Positions 1 to 9,326 of a DNA stretch of 64,000 nt are shown here, piece by piece; position 1 is the first letter of the stretch; every line of letters begins with the position of its first letter. The stretch lies in contig NZ_JACLAF010000004.1 of assembly GCF_015355625.1 (NCBI RefSeq), positions 62,001-126,000 on the forward strand. The letters are read 5' to 3'. This stretch comes from Tamlana sp. I1 (GTDB lineage: Bacteria; Bacteroidota; Bacteroidia; Flavobacteriales; Flavobacteriaceae). A program made the position numbers and the translations under genes. The notes beneath the pieces were generated by a model that ran no database searches, was not told the origin of the DNA, and was given only the letters and a program-made list of their open reading frames with translations.

Positions 1-1233
1 ATCATGAAAACCATTACCGATTTAAAAGATATTCTAGATAGCAAAGAGCGCCGTATGAATATTATTAAAGAGGAATTGCAAGTGGTTAGTGATAAGTATG
101 GAGATGCACGTCGTTCTACTATTGAATATGCTGGTGGTGATTTAAGTATCGAGGATATGATTCCTAACGAGCAAGTTGTAATTACCATTTCTCATGCGGG
201 TTATATTAAGCGTACTTCACTTAATGAATACAAAACACAAAATAGAGGTGGTGTTGGTCAAAAAGCATCAACAACAAGAAATGAAGATTTCTTAGAACAT
301 TTATTTGTAGGTACCAATCACCAATACATGTTGTTCTTCACTCAAAAAGGAAAATGTTTCTGGATGCGTGTTTACGAAATTCCAGAAGGTAGCAAAACCT
401 CGAAAGGTCGCGCTATACAAAACCTTATAAATATAGAGCAGGACGATAAAGTTATGGCCTTTATTTGTACGCAAGATTTAAAGGATGAAGACTATATTAA
501 TAGCCATTATGTGATTATGGCAACTAAAAACGGTCAAGTTAAAAAGACATCTTTAGAGCAGTATTCACGTCCGCGTACCAATGGAATTAACGCCATTACC
601 ATTAAAGATAACGATGTTTTATTAGAAGCGAGATTAACAACTGGAAACAGTCAGGTGATGTTGGCACTTAAATCAGGTAAAGCCATTCGTTTTGAAGAAG
701 CAAAAACACGACCTATGGGACGTGGGGCTTCAGGAGTTCGCGGTATTACCTTAGCCAATGATCAAGATGAAGTCATCGGAATGGTCACCATTGAAAACCC
801 ACAAGAAGAATCGGTATTGGTTGTTTCTGAAAATGGTTATGGTAAACGTACTTATATTGATGACCCAGAAGATGGAGAGCCAGTTTACAGAATTACTAAC
901 AGAGGTGGAAAGGGTGTTAAAACTATTTCGATTACTGAAAAAACAGGTAGTTTAGTAGCTATTAAAAGTGTTACAGATCTTGATGATTTAATGATTATTA
1001 ATAAATCTGGAATTGCCATTAGAATGGTTGTTGCAAACCTAAGAGTTATGGGAAGAGCTACCCAAGGTGTGAAGTTGATAAACCTAAAAGGTAACGATTC
1101 AATCGCTGCAGTAGCAAAAGTAATGCATGATGAAGAAGAGGTAGTTATTGATGAAGATGATACAGAAATTGATGCTTCAGAGAACACAGAAAACACCAAT
1201 TCTACTGAAGACGGTACGACTCTTGATGATTAA
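1..1233 (+). CDS. gyrA: DNA gyrase subunit A, C-terminal part (5' end outside window)
   Basis: The reading frame is already open at base 1, so this is the C-terminal half of a longer gene. The visible part starts at the end of the coiled-coil/breakage-reunion region and then carries the six-bladed beta-pinwheel that wraps DNA. A GyrA-box-like motif NRGGVGQ lies near residue 80, and blade motifs recur (VKKTSLEQY, GKAIRFEEA, GYGKRT, GIAIRM). The tail is very acidic (DEDDTEID), as is usual in flavobacterial GyrA. GyrA with GyrB introduces negative supercoils using ATP. ParC has a similar pinwheel, but the GyrA box points to gyrase. The ATG at base 4 is an internal Met, not the start. Confidence 0.93.
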   Translation: MMKTITDLKDILDSKERRMNIIKEELQVVSDKYGDARRSTIEYAGGDLSIEDMIPNEQVVITISHAGYIKRTSLNEYKTQNRGGVGQKASTTRNEDFLEHLFVGTNHQYMLFFTQKGKCFWMRVYEIPEGSKTSKGRAIQNLINIEQDDKVMAFICTQDLKDEDYINSHYVIMATKNGQVKKTSLEQYSRPRTNGINAITIKDNDVLLEARLTTGNSQVMLALKSGKAIRFEEAKTRPMGRGASGVRGITLANDQDEVIGMVTIENPQEESVLVVSENGYGKRTYIDDPEDGEPVYRITNRGGKGVKTISITEKTGSLVAIKSVTDLDDLMIINKSGIAIRMVVANLRVMGRATQGVKLINLKGNDSIAAVAKVMHDEEEVVIDEDDTEIDASENTENTNSTEDGTTLDD

Positions 1234-1271
1234 TTAAAATGAAAATCAATATATAATTTAAATATCTTAAA

Positions 1272-2519
1272 ATGAAGAAACAAGTTCTTGTAGCTTTGGC
1301 TATTTCAATTAGTGCACTTTCATTTGCACAAAAAAAGGAATTGAAACAAGCTGAAAAAGCTATTAAAGCAAATAATTTTGCAGCGGCTAAGGCGGCGTTA
1401 ATGCGAGCAGAGTCGTATGATATGGATGGGGCTAATCAATCTAAATACTATTATTTAGAAGCTCAATCTTTATATGCAAATGGTAAAGGTTCGATGGAAG
1501 ATTTCGATGCGGCTATTAAAAGCTTAAACAAAGTAAAAGATAGTTATACTTCTGAAGCTGAAACTTTAAAGCAAACGATGACAAATAATTTGTTAGCTAT
1601 TGGAAATAAAGCTTATGAAGCTAAGAATTTTTCAAAGGCATCCGATTATTTTGAAAAAACCTATAGGTTAAGTACTAAAGACACGGTTTATCTTTATTAT
1701 GCTGCTACAATGGCAGTTAATGTTCCTGAGTATGATAGAGCTTTGGTTTTGTATGAAGAGCTTAAGGAGTTAAACTATACAGGTATTCATAAAGAATATT
1801 TCGCTACAAATAAAGAAACGGGTAAAGAAGAAATCTTAGATAAAGGCACGCGTGATTTATATGTAACGTCTGGAAAATATTCTAATCCAGGTGAAAGAAC
1901 ATCAGATTCTAAAAAACCTGAAATTGTTAAGAATGTAGCGCTTATTTATTTAAGTAGAGGGGAAGATGAAAAAGCTTTAGCTGCTATGAGCGATGCTAGA
2001 AAAGCAAGCCCTAATGATGTTAATTTAATTTTATCTGAAGCAAACCTTCAGTATAAAATGGGGAATACAGCAGAATTTCAGAAGCTTTTACAAAAAGCTA
2101 TTGAAATGGATCCTAAAAACCCAGAATTGCAGTATAATTTAGGTGTTATTGCAGCAGAAAGCAATCACCCTGTTGAAGCTAAAAAATATTACGAAAAAGC
2201 TTTAGAGTTAGATCCAAACTACATTAATGCTTATATTAATTTATCAGCATTAATTTTAGCAGAAGAAGAGCCAATCATTAAAGAAATGAATGGTTTAGGA
2301 AGTTCTAAAAAAGATGATTTACGTTATGATGAATTAAGAGAAAAGCGTCAAAGTTTATATAGAGAGGCTGTTCCTTATTTATCAAAAGCATTAGAGATTG
2401 ATTCAACCAATTTAAATGCAGCTAAAACATTGATGAATATTTATAGTATTCTTGGTGAAACGGATAAATATAAAGTGATGAAAGAGAAAGTTGATGCTCT
2501 TGAATCTGCTGGTCAGTAA
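1272..2519 (+). CDS. Exported tetratricopeptide-repeat protein
   Basis: The 415-aa product begins with a clear signal peptide (MKKQVLVALAISISALSFAQ), so it is exported to the periplasm or envelope. The rest is alpha-helical with TPR-like units. The best are around residues 245-325, where NPELQYNLGVIAAESNHPVE and DPNYINAYINLSALI carry typical TPR spacing, and a further unit lies near the C terminus. TPRs are protein-binding scaffolds and no catalytic motif is visible. The gene follows gyrA by 38 bases and may be co-transcribed. A hairpin terminator follows at 2542-2573. This gyrA-TPR arrangement is, from memory, common in Flavobacteriaceae, but the binding partner is unknown. Confidence 0.8.
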   Translation: MKKQVLVALAISISALSFAQKKELKQAEKAIKANNFAAAKAALMRAESYDMDGANQSKYYYLEAQSLYANGKGSMEDFDAAIKSLNKVKDSYTSEAETLKQTMTNNLLAIGNKAYEAKNFSKASDYFEKTYRLSTKDTVYLYYAATMAVNVPEYDRALVLYEELKELNYTGIHKEYFATNKETGKEEILDKGTRDLYVTSGKYSNPGERTSDSKKPEIVKNVALIYLSRGEDEKALAAMSDARKASPNDVNLILSEANLQYKMGNTAEFQKLLQKAIEMDPKNPELQYNLGVIAAESNHPVEAKKYYEKALELDPNYINAYINLSALILAEEEPIIKEMNGLGSSKKDDLRYDELREKRQSLYREAVPYLSKALEIDSTNLNAAKTLMNIYSILGETDKYKVMKEKVDALESAGQ

Positions 2520-2541
2520 GAAATCATAACAAATTCATAAA

Positions 2542-2573
2542 AAAGCCGCTTTTTTGATAAAGCGGCTTTTTTT
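2542..2573. terminator. Bidirectional intrinsic terminator
   Basis: AAAGCCGCTTT at 2542-2552 pairs with AAAGCGGCTTT at 2559-2569. The hairpin has A runs on the left and T runs on the right, so it can work in both directions. It sits between the TPR gene (plus) and the NlpC/P60 gene (minus), which end toward each other. Confidence 0.85.
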
Positions 2574-3321
2574 ATATTATTTTTTTAATAACTCGTAACT
2601 TATGGGTGTGTTGGTTTTTATCTACATTATAGATGCCCGAATGGTCTAATCTATCAATTCTAACTTTGCCATGAGCGTGAATAATATAGTTGTCTTCCAT
2701 AATGATTCCAACATGAATGATGACCCCTTCATTATTATCGAAAAAAGCCAAGTCTCCAGGCTCACTTTCTTCAATGAAACTAAGTGCTTCGCCTTGCGTA
2801 GCCTGTTGCGAAGCGTCTCGAAGCAATTTATAGCCATTAAGTTTATAAACCATTTGTGTAAACCCAGAACAATCAATACCAAAAGGGGTTTTTCCGCCCC
2901 ATAAATAAGGGGAATTTAGGTAAGTAAATGCGGTTTGAATGATGTTGGATTTTTCAATTTTATTTTGAACCGAATGCCCATCATAAAAATGATTTAAAAT
3001 AGAAAGTCCATTTAAAGTCGATCCAATAGGAATAGGGTAGAGTTGCTTGTTTGTATCTTCAATAAACTCCACTAAATCGGTTGAAAGCTTGATGGTTTCA
3101 TTATTCAAGCTTTTGTAGTTGTCTTCAGAAATTTCTAGATATTGCTTATTGTCTATCCAGCCTTCATATTTATCAAAAGCAAGTCTAATTTTAATCCATT
3201 TTTTGCGTTGTTCTACTATTTTAAAAATTTCACCGTATAGCACTTGTGAAACAAGTTCACTTGTGTCTGCAGGTTCATCTCGTAGCGGGACAATGCTTAA
3301 ATTACAAATACCGTATTGCAT
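2572..3321 (-). CDS. NlpC/P60 (C40) cell-wall peptidase with SH3b domains
   Basis: The 249-aa protein has an SH3b-like N-terminal half, roughly residues 1-110, with WIKIRL and YEGWID strands. A C-terminal NlpC/P60 domain follows. The catalytic Cys is C151 in IDCSGFTQ, the His is H203 in IIHVGI, and a third polar residue is in the HAHG stretch (H215/H217). The architecture resembles gamma-D-glutamyl-diamino-acid endopeptidases such as YkfC, which cut muropeptide stems during cell-wall turnover or recycling. No signal peptide is visible, so it may be cytoplasmic, which would fit recycling. It is transcribed toward the TPR gene and separated from it by a terminator. Confidence 0.85.
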   Translation of the reverse strand: MQYGICNLSIVPLRDEPADTSELVSQVLYGEIFKIVEQRKKWIKIRLAFDKYEGWIDNKQYLEISEDNYKSLNNETIKLSTDLVEFIEDTNKQLYPIPIGSTLNGLSILNHFYDGHSVQNKIEKSNIIQTAFTYLNSPYLWGGKTPFGIDCSGFTQMVYKLNGYKLLRDASQQATQGEALSFIEESEPGDLAFFDNNEGVIIHVGIIMEDNYIIHAHGKVRIDRLDHSGIYNVDKNQHTHKLRVIKKII

Positions 3322-3449
3322 AAAGTTATTATCTAGTGGCTATTTCTATTAATTATTTATTCATTTTATGAATTAAAAATGGGTTGAAATAAATTAATAT
3401 TAAGTGCGATAAATGTTTCATAGATAATAACAATAAAAAATATATAATA

Positions 3450-4628
3450 TTACGAGCGTTCAATAATAATTGCCGATGCGCCGCCGCCGCCATTACAAAT
3501 AGCTGCTGCGCCAATTTTAGCATTATTTTGTTCTAAAATATTGAGTAAGGTAATGATGATTCTAACTCCAGAACAACCCAGCGGATGCCCTAAAGATACA
3601 GCGCCACCATTTACGTTGACATTAGCATCTGTAAGACCTAAAATTTTCATGTTAGCTAAACCAACCACTGAAAAAGCCTCATTAAATTCAAAAAAATCAA
3701 CATCATTAAGGGTAATTCCGGCCTTGTTTAAAGCCTTGGGTAAGGCTTTAGCAGGTGCTGTTGTAAACCATTCTGGTTCTTGAGCAGCATCGGCATAACT
3801 TTTTATATGCGCTAGTGGTGTTATGTTTAATTCGTTCGCTTTTTCTAGACTCATTAAAATAACAGCACCAGCACCATCATTTATGGTGGATGCATTTGCA
3901 GCGGTAACTGTACCTTCTTTGGTAAATGCTGGTCGTAATTGTGGGATTTTATCCATGCTTACATTCGTGAATTCCTCATCTTTGGAAATCACTAAAGGTT
4001 CGCCTCGACGTTGCGGAACTTCAACAGGAACGACTTCATTATCAAATTTCCCAGACTCCCAAGCCGCTTTCGAGCGCTTGTATGATTGAATAGCATAAGC
4101 ATCTTGCGCTTCTCTACTAATATCATATTTAGTAGCACAAGCATCAGCAGATACTCCCATGGCATTTTGATGGTAAGCATCAACTAAACCATCCTTTTGC
4201 ATGCCATCAACTAAAGTGGATGATCCAAATTTTGTGCCTGTTCTATGGTATAAATAATGCGGTATAAGACTCATGTTTTCCATGCCACCAGCAACCACAA
4301 TGTCTGCATCCCCAAGTGCAATGGCCTGGGCAGCTTGCATAACGGCTTTCATTCCCGAAGCACAAACTTTATTTACGGTAGTACAAGGTACTGTATCTGG
4401 AATGCCAGCATAAATAGCTGCTTGCCTTGCAGGAGCTTGTCCTGTTCCAGCTTGTACAACGTTACCCATAATAACTTCATCTACTAATTCAGGCTTTAAG
4501 TTGATTTTTTTCAAAGCACCAGAAATAGCAACGGCACCTAATTTTGGTGCAGAAACGGTCGATAAGGCACCTAAAAAACTACCAATAGGTGTTCTTGCAG
4601 CAGAAACGATAACGACATCTTTAATCAT
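3450..4628 (-). CDS. Acetyl-CoA C-acetyltransferase (thiolase)
   Basis: The 392-aa product is a full-length thiolase. The acyl-accepting Cys is C89 in NKVCASGMK. The active-site His lies in GGAVSLGHPLG, and the second catalytic Cys is in the C-terminal CNGGGGAS motif. These enzymes condense two acetyl-CoA to acetoacetyl-CoA, or cleave 3-ketoacyl-CoA, in the cytoplasm. The length and motifs fit the biosynthetic/degradative type II thiolase family. Substrate preference cannot be read from the sequence. It stands alone on the minus strand, 128 bases from the NlpC gene. Confidence 0.93.
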   Translation of the reverse strand: MIKDVVIVSAARTPIGSFLGALSTVSAPKLGAVAISGALKKINLKPELVDEVIMGNVVQAGTGQAPARQAAIYAGIPDTVPCTTVNKVCASGMKAVMQAAQAIALGDADIVVAGGMENMSLIPHYLYHRTGTKFGSSTLVDGMQKDGLVDAYHQNAMGVSADACATKYDISREAQDAYAIQSYKRSKAAWESGKFDNEVVPVEVPQRRGEPLVISKDEEFTNVSMDKIPQLRPAFTKEGTVTAANASTINDGAGAVILMSLEKANELNITPLAHIKSYADAAQEPEWFTTAPAKALPKALNKAGITLNDVDFFEFNEAFSVVGLANMKILGLTDANVNVNGGAVSLGHPLGCSGVRIIITLLNILEQNNAKIGAAAICNGGGGASAIIIERS

Positions 4629-4882
4629 TTGGGCGATTTTTAGTTTAGTACTTGCGAAAATAACGAATTTTTAGCAGAATTTTGAAGGATTAATTTATTG
4701 AGCGTCTCTTCATTTTTTCTGTACCTTAAAATATGTTCATAGTTTGTTGTTTTTATTAATCATAATAGTTCTTATTTTAGTTGAAATTCGCCTATCTGAA
4801 CAGTAAATCATTAGTATATTACCCAAAAATAAAAACACAAGACGTGTTCATTATAAAAAGTGACAAACGCTTATAATTTTAT

Positions 4883-4890
4883 TACTTTTG
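4883..4890 (+). promoter_or_regulatory. Possible -7 box before the 7TM-HD gene
   Basis: TACTTTTG matches the Bacteroidota TAnnTTTG -7 consensus. It ends only 8 bases before the ATG at 4899, so the transcript would be nearly leaderless. No clear TTG was found at the right distance upstream, so this is a weak call. The 270 bases from 4629 to 4898 hold nothing else recognisable. Confidence 0.3.
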
Positions 4891-4898
4891 ATAATTAG

Positions 4899-7243
4899 AT
4901 GAAAGACTTTATAAATAGATTATATAGAAATCATTCCTTAATATATAAAGGATTGCTTTTTATTTGTACCACTTTGTTAATTGTGTATTTGTTTCCTAAA
5001 AGCGGAAAATTTAAATACAATTTTGAAAAAGGAAAACCTTGGCAATCAGAGAATTTATATGCGCCTTTTGATTTTGCAATCAAGAAAACAGATGCTGAAA
5101 TTGTTGAAGAAAAGCGTACACTTGTTGAAAACTCAACCTTGTATTTCGATTTAGATAATACGATTGAGGCTAGTGTTAAAAAAGAATTTGAAATAGCTTT
5201 TAAAACGCAGTTTTCAGATTCATTAAAACGTTCGCTTTTTAATAAATTAGAACATTCAGGAGAAGAAATTATTTCTGAATTATATGAATTTGGTGTTTTA
5301 AGCGAAAATTACAACTACCCTGAAGAACGGTCAATAGCGATACTTGTTGGAAGAGAAAAAGTGAAAGATGGTTTTTTCTCAAATTTAGTAACCCAGGAAC
5401 GGGTAACACCAATGATTTCAAAAGTTTTAAAAAAGGATGAGTTATTAGAGTTTAAAACCGAATTTGTTGCTTTGTTTTTTGATTTAATAAAGCCCAATTT
5501 AAGTTTTGATAAAGCGTTTACCGATCGTGTTTTACAGGGCGATTTGGATAAGATTGCATATACAAGAGGCAGTGTTGCTAGAGGAACACTTATTGTATCT
5601 AAAGGAGAGGTTGTTGAAGGGAATAAGTTTCAGGAACTAAAATCGTTACAATCGGAATACGAATCGCAGGTTTGGAATGAGGCTAATTATAATTGGGTCA
5701 TTTTTGCGTACACCTTACTTGTGTCGTTGGCCTTACTTATGCTACTTTTATTTTTAAGAAAATATCGCGTTGAAGTTTTTGAAAATAATACCAAAGTCAC
5801 TTTTATTTTCTTTAATATCTCGCTTATTATTTTGATATCTACTTTGGTTGTAAATTACAATTCACAGTACATATATATTGTTCCAATTTGTATTTTACCT
5901 TTAATATTTAAAGCCTTTTTCGATGCACGTTTAGGGTTGTTTTCTCATGTGCTTACCGTTCTGCTGCTTGGTTTTATTGTACCTAATAGTTACGAGTATA
6001 TGTTTTTGCAAATTATAGCGGGTATTGTAACTATTTTAACGGTGTCAGAGCTTTATAAGCGCGCTAATTTATTTATTTCAGTTGGGCAAATTACACTGAT
6101 TTATATTATAGCTTATTTCGCATTTTTTGTTATTCACGAAGGCAGTGTAGATACCTTAAAGTGGGAAACTTTTATTTGGTTTATTTTATGCGGATTGGCC
6201 ACTTTGTTTGTGCAGCCTTTAATTTATGCTTACGAGAAATTATTTGGGTTAGTTTCCGACGTTTCACTTTTAGAATTATCGGATACTAACTCTAAATTAC
6301 TAAAAGAGTTAGCGAATCGCGCACCAGGAACGTTTCATCATTCATTAAATGTAGCTAATCTGGCGGAATCTTCGGCTAACGAAATCGGGGCTAATGCCAT
6401 GTTGGCTAGGGTAGGTGCGCTGTATCATGATATAGGGAAAATGAAACACCCTACGTATTACACCGAAAATCAATCTACAGGCATTAATCCACATGACGAA
6501 TTATCATCAAAAGAAAGTGCTAGAATCATTACTAATCATGTTATTAAAGGAGTGGAGATTGCCAGAAAAAATAATTTACCCGATCGTGTTATCGATTTTA
6601 TTCGTACGCATCACGGTACAAGTGTTGTGTATTATTAAATGTAGCTAATCTGGCGGAATCTTCGGCTAACGAAATCGGGGCTAATGCCATGTTGGCTAGG
6701 GTAGGTGCGCTGTATCATGATATAGGGAAAATGAAACACCCTACGTATTACACCGAAAATCAATCTACAGGCATTAATCCACATGACGAATTATCATCAA
6801 AAGAAAGTGCTAGAATCATTACTAATCATGTTATTAAAGGAGTGGAGATTGCCAGAAAAAATAATTTACCCGATCGTGTTATCGATTTTATTCGTACGCA
6901 TCACGGTACAAGTGTTGTGTATTACTTTTACATGCAGGAGAAAAAAGCTTTTCCAGATGAAGAAATTAATAGACAGGATTTTAGTTATCCGGGGCCAAAA
7001 CCATTTAGTAAAGAAACAGCAATTTTGATGATGTGTGATAGTGTTGAAGCGGCTTCTAAGAGTTTAAAAGACCCAACATCGGCAAAAATTGAAGCTTTTG
7101 TTGAAAATATTATAAATAAGCAAATTGAAGAGGGGCAATTTTTAAATGCAAACATAACTTTTAAAGAAATTGAATCGATAAAAAAAGTGCTAAAACACAA
7201 GCTTGCAAACATTTACCATTTGCGAATAGAATACCCTGAATAA
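4899..7243 (+). pseudogene. PgpH-like 7TM-HD c-di-AMP phosphodiesterase, frameshifted by a tandem duplication
   Basis: As read, one frame gives 579 aa (4899-6638) and a second, from 6689 to 7243, gives the missing C terminus. The first part has an N-terminal TM near residues 15-30, an extracellular 7TMR-HDED-like domain, seven TM helices (about residues 265-450) and the start of an HD domain with HHSLNVANLAE and the metal motif YHDIGK. The second part repeats the HD core and then continues with FYMQEKKAFPDEE to the true end. Bases 6344-6633 are repeated exactly at 6634-6923. The unit is 290 bp, not a multiple of three, so it causes an early stop. Removing one copy restores one continuous frame of about 684 codons. 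Family members hydrolyse cyclic di-AMP. Either the gene is truly broken or the repeat is an assembly error. Confidence 0.85.
6344..6923 (+). repeat. Perfect 290-bp tandem duplication
   Basis: Unit one is 6344-6633 and unit two is 6634-6923; compared by eye, they appear identical. Both cover the HD-domain coding region of the 7TM-HD gene. The junction has only one base of shared sequence (A at 6344 and 6924), so long homology at the ends did not drive it. The identity means it is either very recent or artefactual. Confidence 0.95.
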
Positions 7244-7332
7244 TTTTATAAAAAAAAGGAATAAAATAGTTGTTTGATAAGAGATGTTGTCTTAAATTTG
7301 CACCCGCAATTTATTGCTAAGTTCATTAAAAC

Positions 7333-7421
7333 GGAGAGGTGCCTGAGTGGCCGAAAGGAGCGGTTTGCTAAATCGTCGTAGGTGGAAACACTTACCCAGG
7401 GTTCGAATCCCTGTCTCTCCG
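7333..7421 (+). tRNA. tRNA-Ser(GCT)
   Basis: The acceptor GGAGAGG at 7333 pairs with TCTCTCC at 7414-7420. A T-arm CAGGG/TTCGAAT/CCCTG and a long variable arm (GTAGGTGGAAACACTTAC) are present, as expected for a class II tRNA. The anticodon loop TTGCTAA gives anticodon GCT, which reads AGC and AGT serine codons. CCA is not encoded. Confidence 0.95.
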
Positions 7422-7444
7422 CAATTTTTTTAGATAACCATTAT

Positions 7445-7519
7445 CGGGGTGTAGCGTAGCCCGGTTATCGCGCCGCGTTTGGGACGCGGAGGTCGCAGGT
7501 TCGAATCCTGCCACCCCGA
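7445..7519 (+). tRNA. tRNA-Pro(TGG)
   Basis: The acceptor CGGGGTG at 7445-7451 pairs with CACCCCG at 7512-7518. The T-arm is GCAGG/TTCGAAT/CCTGC. The anticodon stem-loop reads CCGCG TTTGGGA CGCGG, giving TGG, which decodes CCA and related proline codons. It is the last chromosomal-type gene before the integrase, so its 3' end is a candidate ICE attachment site. No second copy of this 3' end was seen near the right side of the element. Confidence 0.95.
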
Positions 7520-7698
7520 CAAAATTGACATATTGTAAACTAAATAAATATTAAATAAATGGTTTTCAGGAGTTTAATATTTTTTGGTTTCAGTTGTTTT
7601 CAAATGAAACTAATGGTTAATATGTCCTATAGCGTGTCCTGTTTTTAGGATCTACTTTCGTAAAATAGAGTCCTTTAGGGCTTTTCTAAGATTTGACT

Positions 7699-7729
7699 TT
7701 CACTTTAAATTATGTCTAATTAAAGTGAA
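7699..7729. promoter_or_regulatory. 10-bp perfect inverted repeat just upstream of the integrase
   Basis: TTCACTTTAA (7699-7708) and TTAAAGTGAA (7720-7729) are exact reverse complements separated by 11 bases. The right arm ends 5 bases before the integrase ATG. It could be an operator or an mRNA hairpin limiting integrase translation. It has no T-run, so it is not a terminator. Confidence 0.45.
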
Positions 7730-7734
7730 TTGTA

Positions 7735-9021
7735 ATGAAAACTTCAAAATCATTCAGTGTAAATTTTTGGCTGAAAAAAAGGTCCATTAAAAGTAATGGT
7801 CAAATTCCTATTTATGCCCGTATTTTAGTAAATGGTATTGGTGCTGATATTAGTGTCCAACGTACTTCATTGGAATCCAATTGGTGTTCTAAGTCTTTTA
7901 GAGTACATACTAGACTGAAACATGCTAAAGCAATTAATGACTATTTGGATGAAATATATTCCGATTTATTGGAATGTCATAAACAACTTTGTTCAGAAGG
8001 AGTTCCAATAAGCTCTCAGAGAATCAAGAAGCGCTATCTTGGTACGGATAAGATAATGGAAACGTTGGGGGATATCCTAAAATATCATAAAACAGTAGAA
8101 TCTCAAAAATTGGCTCCTGGGACTTTAAAAAACTACAAGGCAACAGAAAGATATTTAGTTCGCTTTATAAAGCAAAAGTACGGAAGCTCTGATATCCATT
8201 TGCCTTTCATTGATTACCAATTTATAATTGATTTTGAAAATTTTCTACGGACTTGTAAACCGCTAAGAGCGACACAGCCTCTAAATAACAATGGGGTGAT
8301 GAAACATATGGAACGCTTTAAGAAGCTTGTTAATATTGCCATGAAATTTGGCTGTTTTAAGAGCAATCCCTTTAGTTTTTATGGGTTTAAATATGAGGAT
8401 TACGATAGTGTGTTTTTAGAGACTAGAGAACTTGTAAGATTAAAAAGTGTAGCTCTTTCTTCTGTATTATTAAGACAGGTAAGGGACTTTTTTGTATTTG
8501 CCTGCTATACTGGATTATCTTATGCTGAGGTTAAGCAATTAAAAAATAGTGACATTGTGGAAGGTATTGATGGCAGCTTATGGATTAATGTAAAGCGACA
8601 AAAAACAAAGACACCCGTTCGGGTACCGCTTTTGTCACAGGCCTTGGAAATAATACAACGTTATAATCATCATAGTAATGCAGATAATAGCTTTAGTTTG
8701 TTTCCAATGATTTCTAATCAAAAAGTTAATGATAATATTAAAATTATAGCCAAGAAAGCAAATATCACAAAACACCTGACTTTTCATGTGGCAAGACATA
8801 CGTTCGCAACAACCATAACTTTACTCAATGATGTGCCTTTGGAGACTGTTTCCAAATTATTGGGGCACACTAAGCTTTCTACAACACAAAATTACGCTAG
8901 GGTGGTGGAGAAAAAAATAAGTAAGGATATGTCTCGGCTTAAGCAGGTATTAAAAGAAAATGAGCATAAAAATAATGTAAGACCGCCTAAGTTCGGATCT
9001 GTTCCTTTACGGATTGTTTAG
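7735..9021 (+). CDS. Tyrosine recombinase (ICE integrase, CTnDOT-like)
   Basis: The 428-aa product has an arm-type N-terminal domain, a SAM-like core-binding domain (about residues 105-215) and a C-terminal catalytic domain. Visible catalytic residues are HxxR near residues 351-354 (HVARHTFA), the second His in LLGHTKLST, and the Tyr nucleophile in TQNYARV. The first Arg, usually in TGLR, is Ser here (CYTGLSYAEV, about residue 262). That is the pattern known for the IntDOT family of Bacteroidota integrases. The enzyme should catalyse integration and excision of the element. It lies right after two tRNA genes. Confidence 0.93.
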   Translation: MKTSKSFSVNFWLKKRSIKSNGQIPIYARILVNGIGADISVQRTSLESNWCSKSFRVHTRLKHAKAINDYLDEIYSDLLECHKQLCSEGVPISSQRIKKRYLGTDKIMETLGDILKYHKTVESQKLAPGTLKNYKATERYLVRFIKQKYGSSDIHLPFIDYQFIIDFENFLRTCKPLRATQPLNNNGVMKHMERFKKLVNIAMKFGCFKSNPFSFYGFKYEDYDSVFLETRELVRLKSVALSSVLLRQVRDFFVFACYTGLSYAEVKQLKNSDIVEGIDGSLWINVKRQKTKTPVRVPLLSQALEIIQRYNHHSNADNSFSLFPMISNQKVNDNIKIIAKKANITKHLTFHVARHTFATTITLLNDVPLETVSKLLGHTKLSTTQNYARVVEKKISKDMSRLKQVLKENEHKNNVRPPKFGSVPLRIV

Positions 9022-9094
9022 CATTGTTGTTGGTTTTTTTGAAAATAAAATTATTATGGTATTTTCGCCCAAAATAACTTTAAACTTCAAATTT

Positions 9095-9271
9095 ATGAAA
9101 GAACTTGTAGAACAAATCAATGCACAATTCGAAGCATTCGCCAAAGATGCTAATGCTCAGTTAGATAGTGGAAATAAAGCCGCAGGAACCAGAGCTCGTA
9201 AAGCCACTTTAGAAATGACTAAGCTTATGAAAGAATTTCGTAAGGTATCTTTAGAGGAGTCCAAAAAATAA
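9095..9271 (+). CDS. Small histone H1-like (Hc1-type) DNA-binding protein
   Basis: The 58-aa product MKELVEQINAQFEAFAKD... is lysine/arginine rich and alpha-helical, with a KAAGTRARKAT stretch. It resembles short Hc1/histone H1-like proteins of Bacteroidota that compact DNA. An upstream in-frame start at 9014 would overlap the integrase and add a non-conserved hydrophobic stretch, so the ATG at 9095 was chosen. A terminator hairpin follows. Its place next to the integrase suggests a nucleoid or recombination accessory role in the ICE. Confidence 0.75.
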   Translation: MKELVEQINAQFEAFAKDANAQLDSGNKAAGTRARKATLEMTKLMKEFRKVSLEESKK

Positions 9272-9296
9272 AAATTTTATTTTTTGGAATTATAGC

Positions 9297-9326
9297 ATCC
9301 CTTCAAGTTATTGAGGGGATTTTTAT
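9297..9326 (+). terminator. Intrinsic terminator after the histone-like gene
   Basis: ATCCCTTCAA (9297-9306) pairs with TTGAGGGGAT (9311-9320), including one G-T pair, with a 4-base loop. A T-rich run follows. It closes the integrase/histone-like transcription unit. Confidence 0.75.

Noticed and set aside
7445-7519. Duplicate of the tRNA-Pro 3' end as an ICE attR
   Set aside because: I looked around 55.6-57 kb and found no matching stretch, so the right end stays open.
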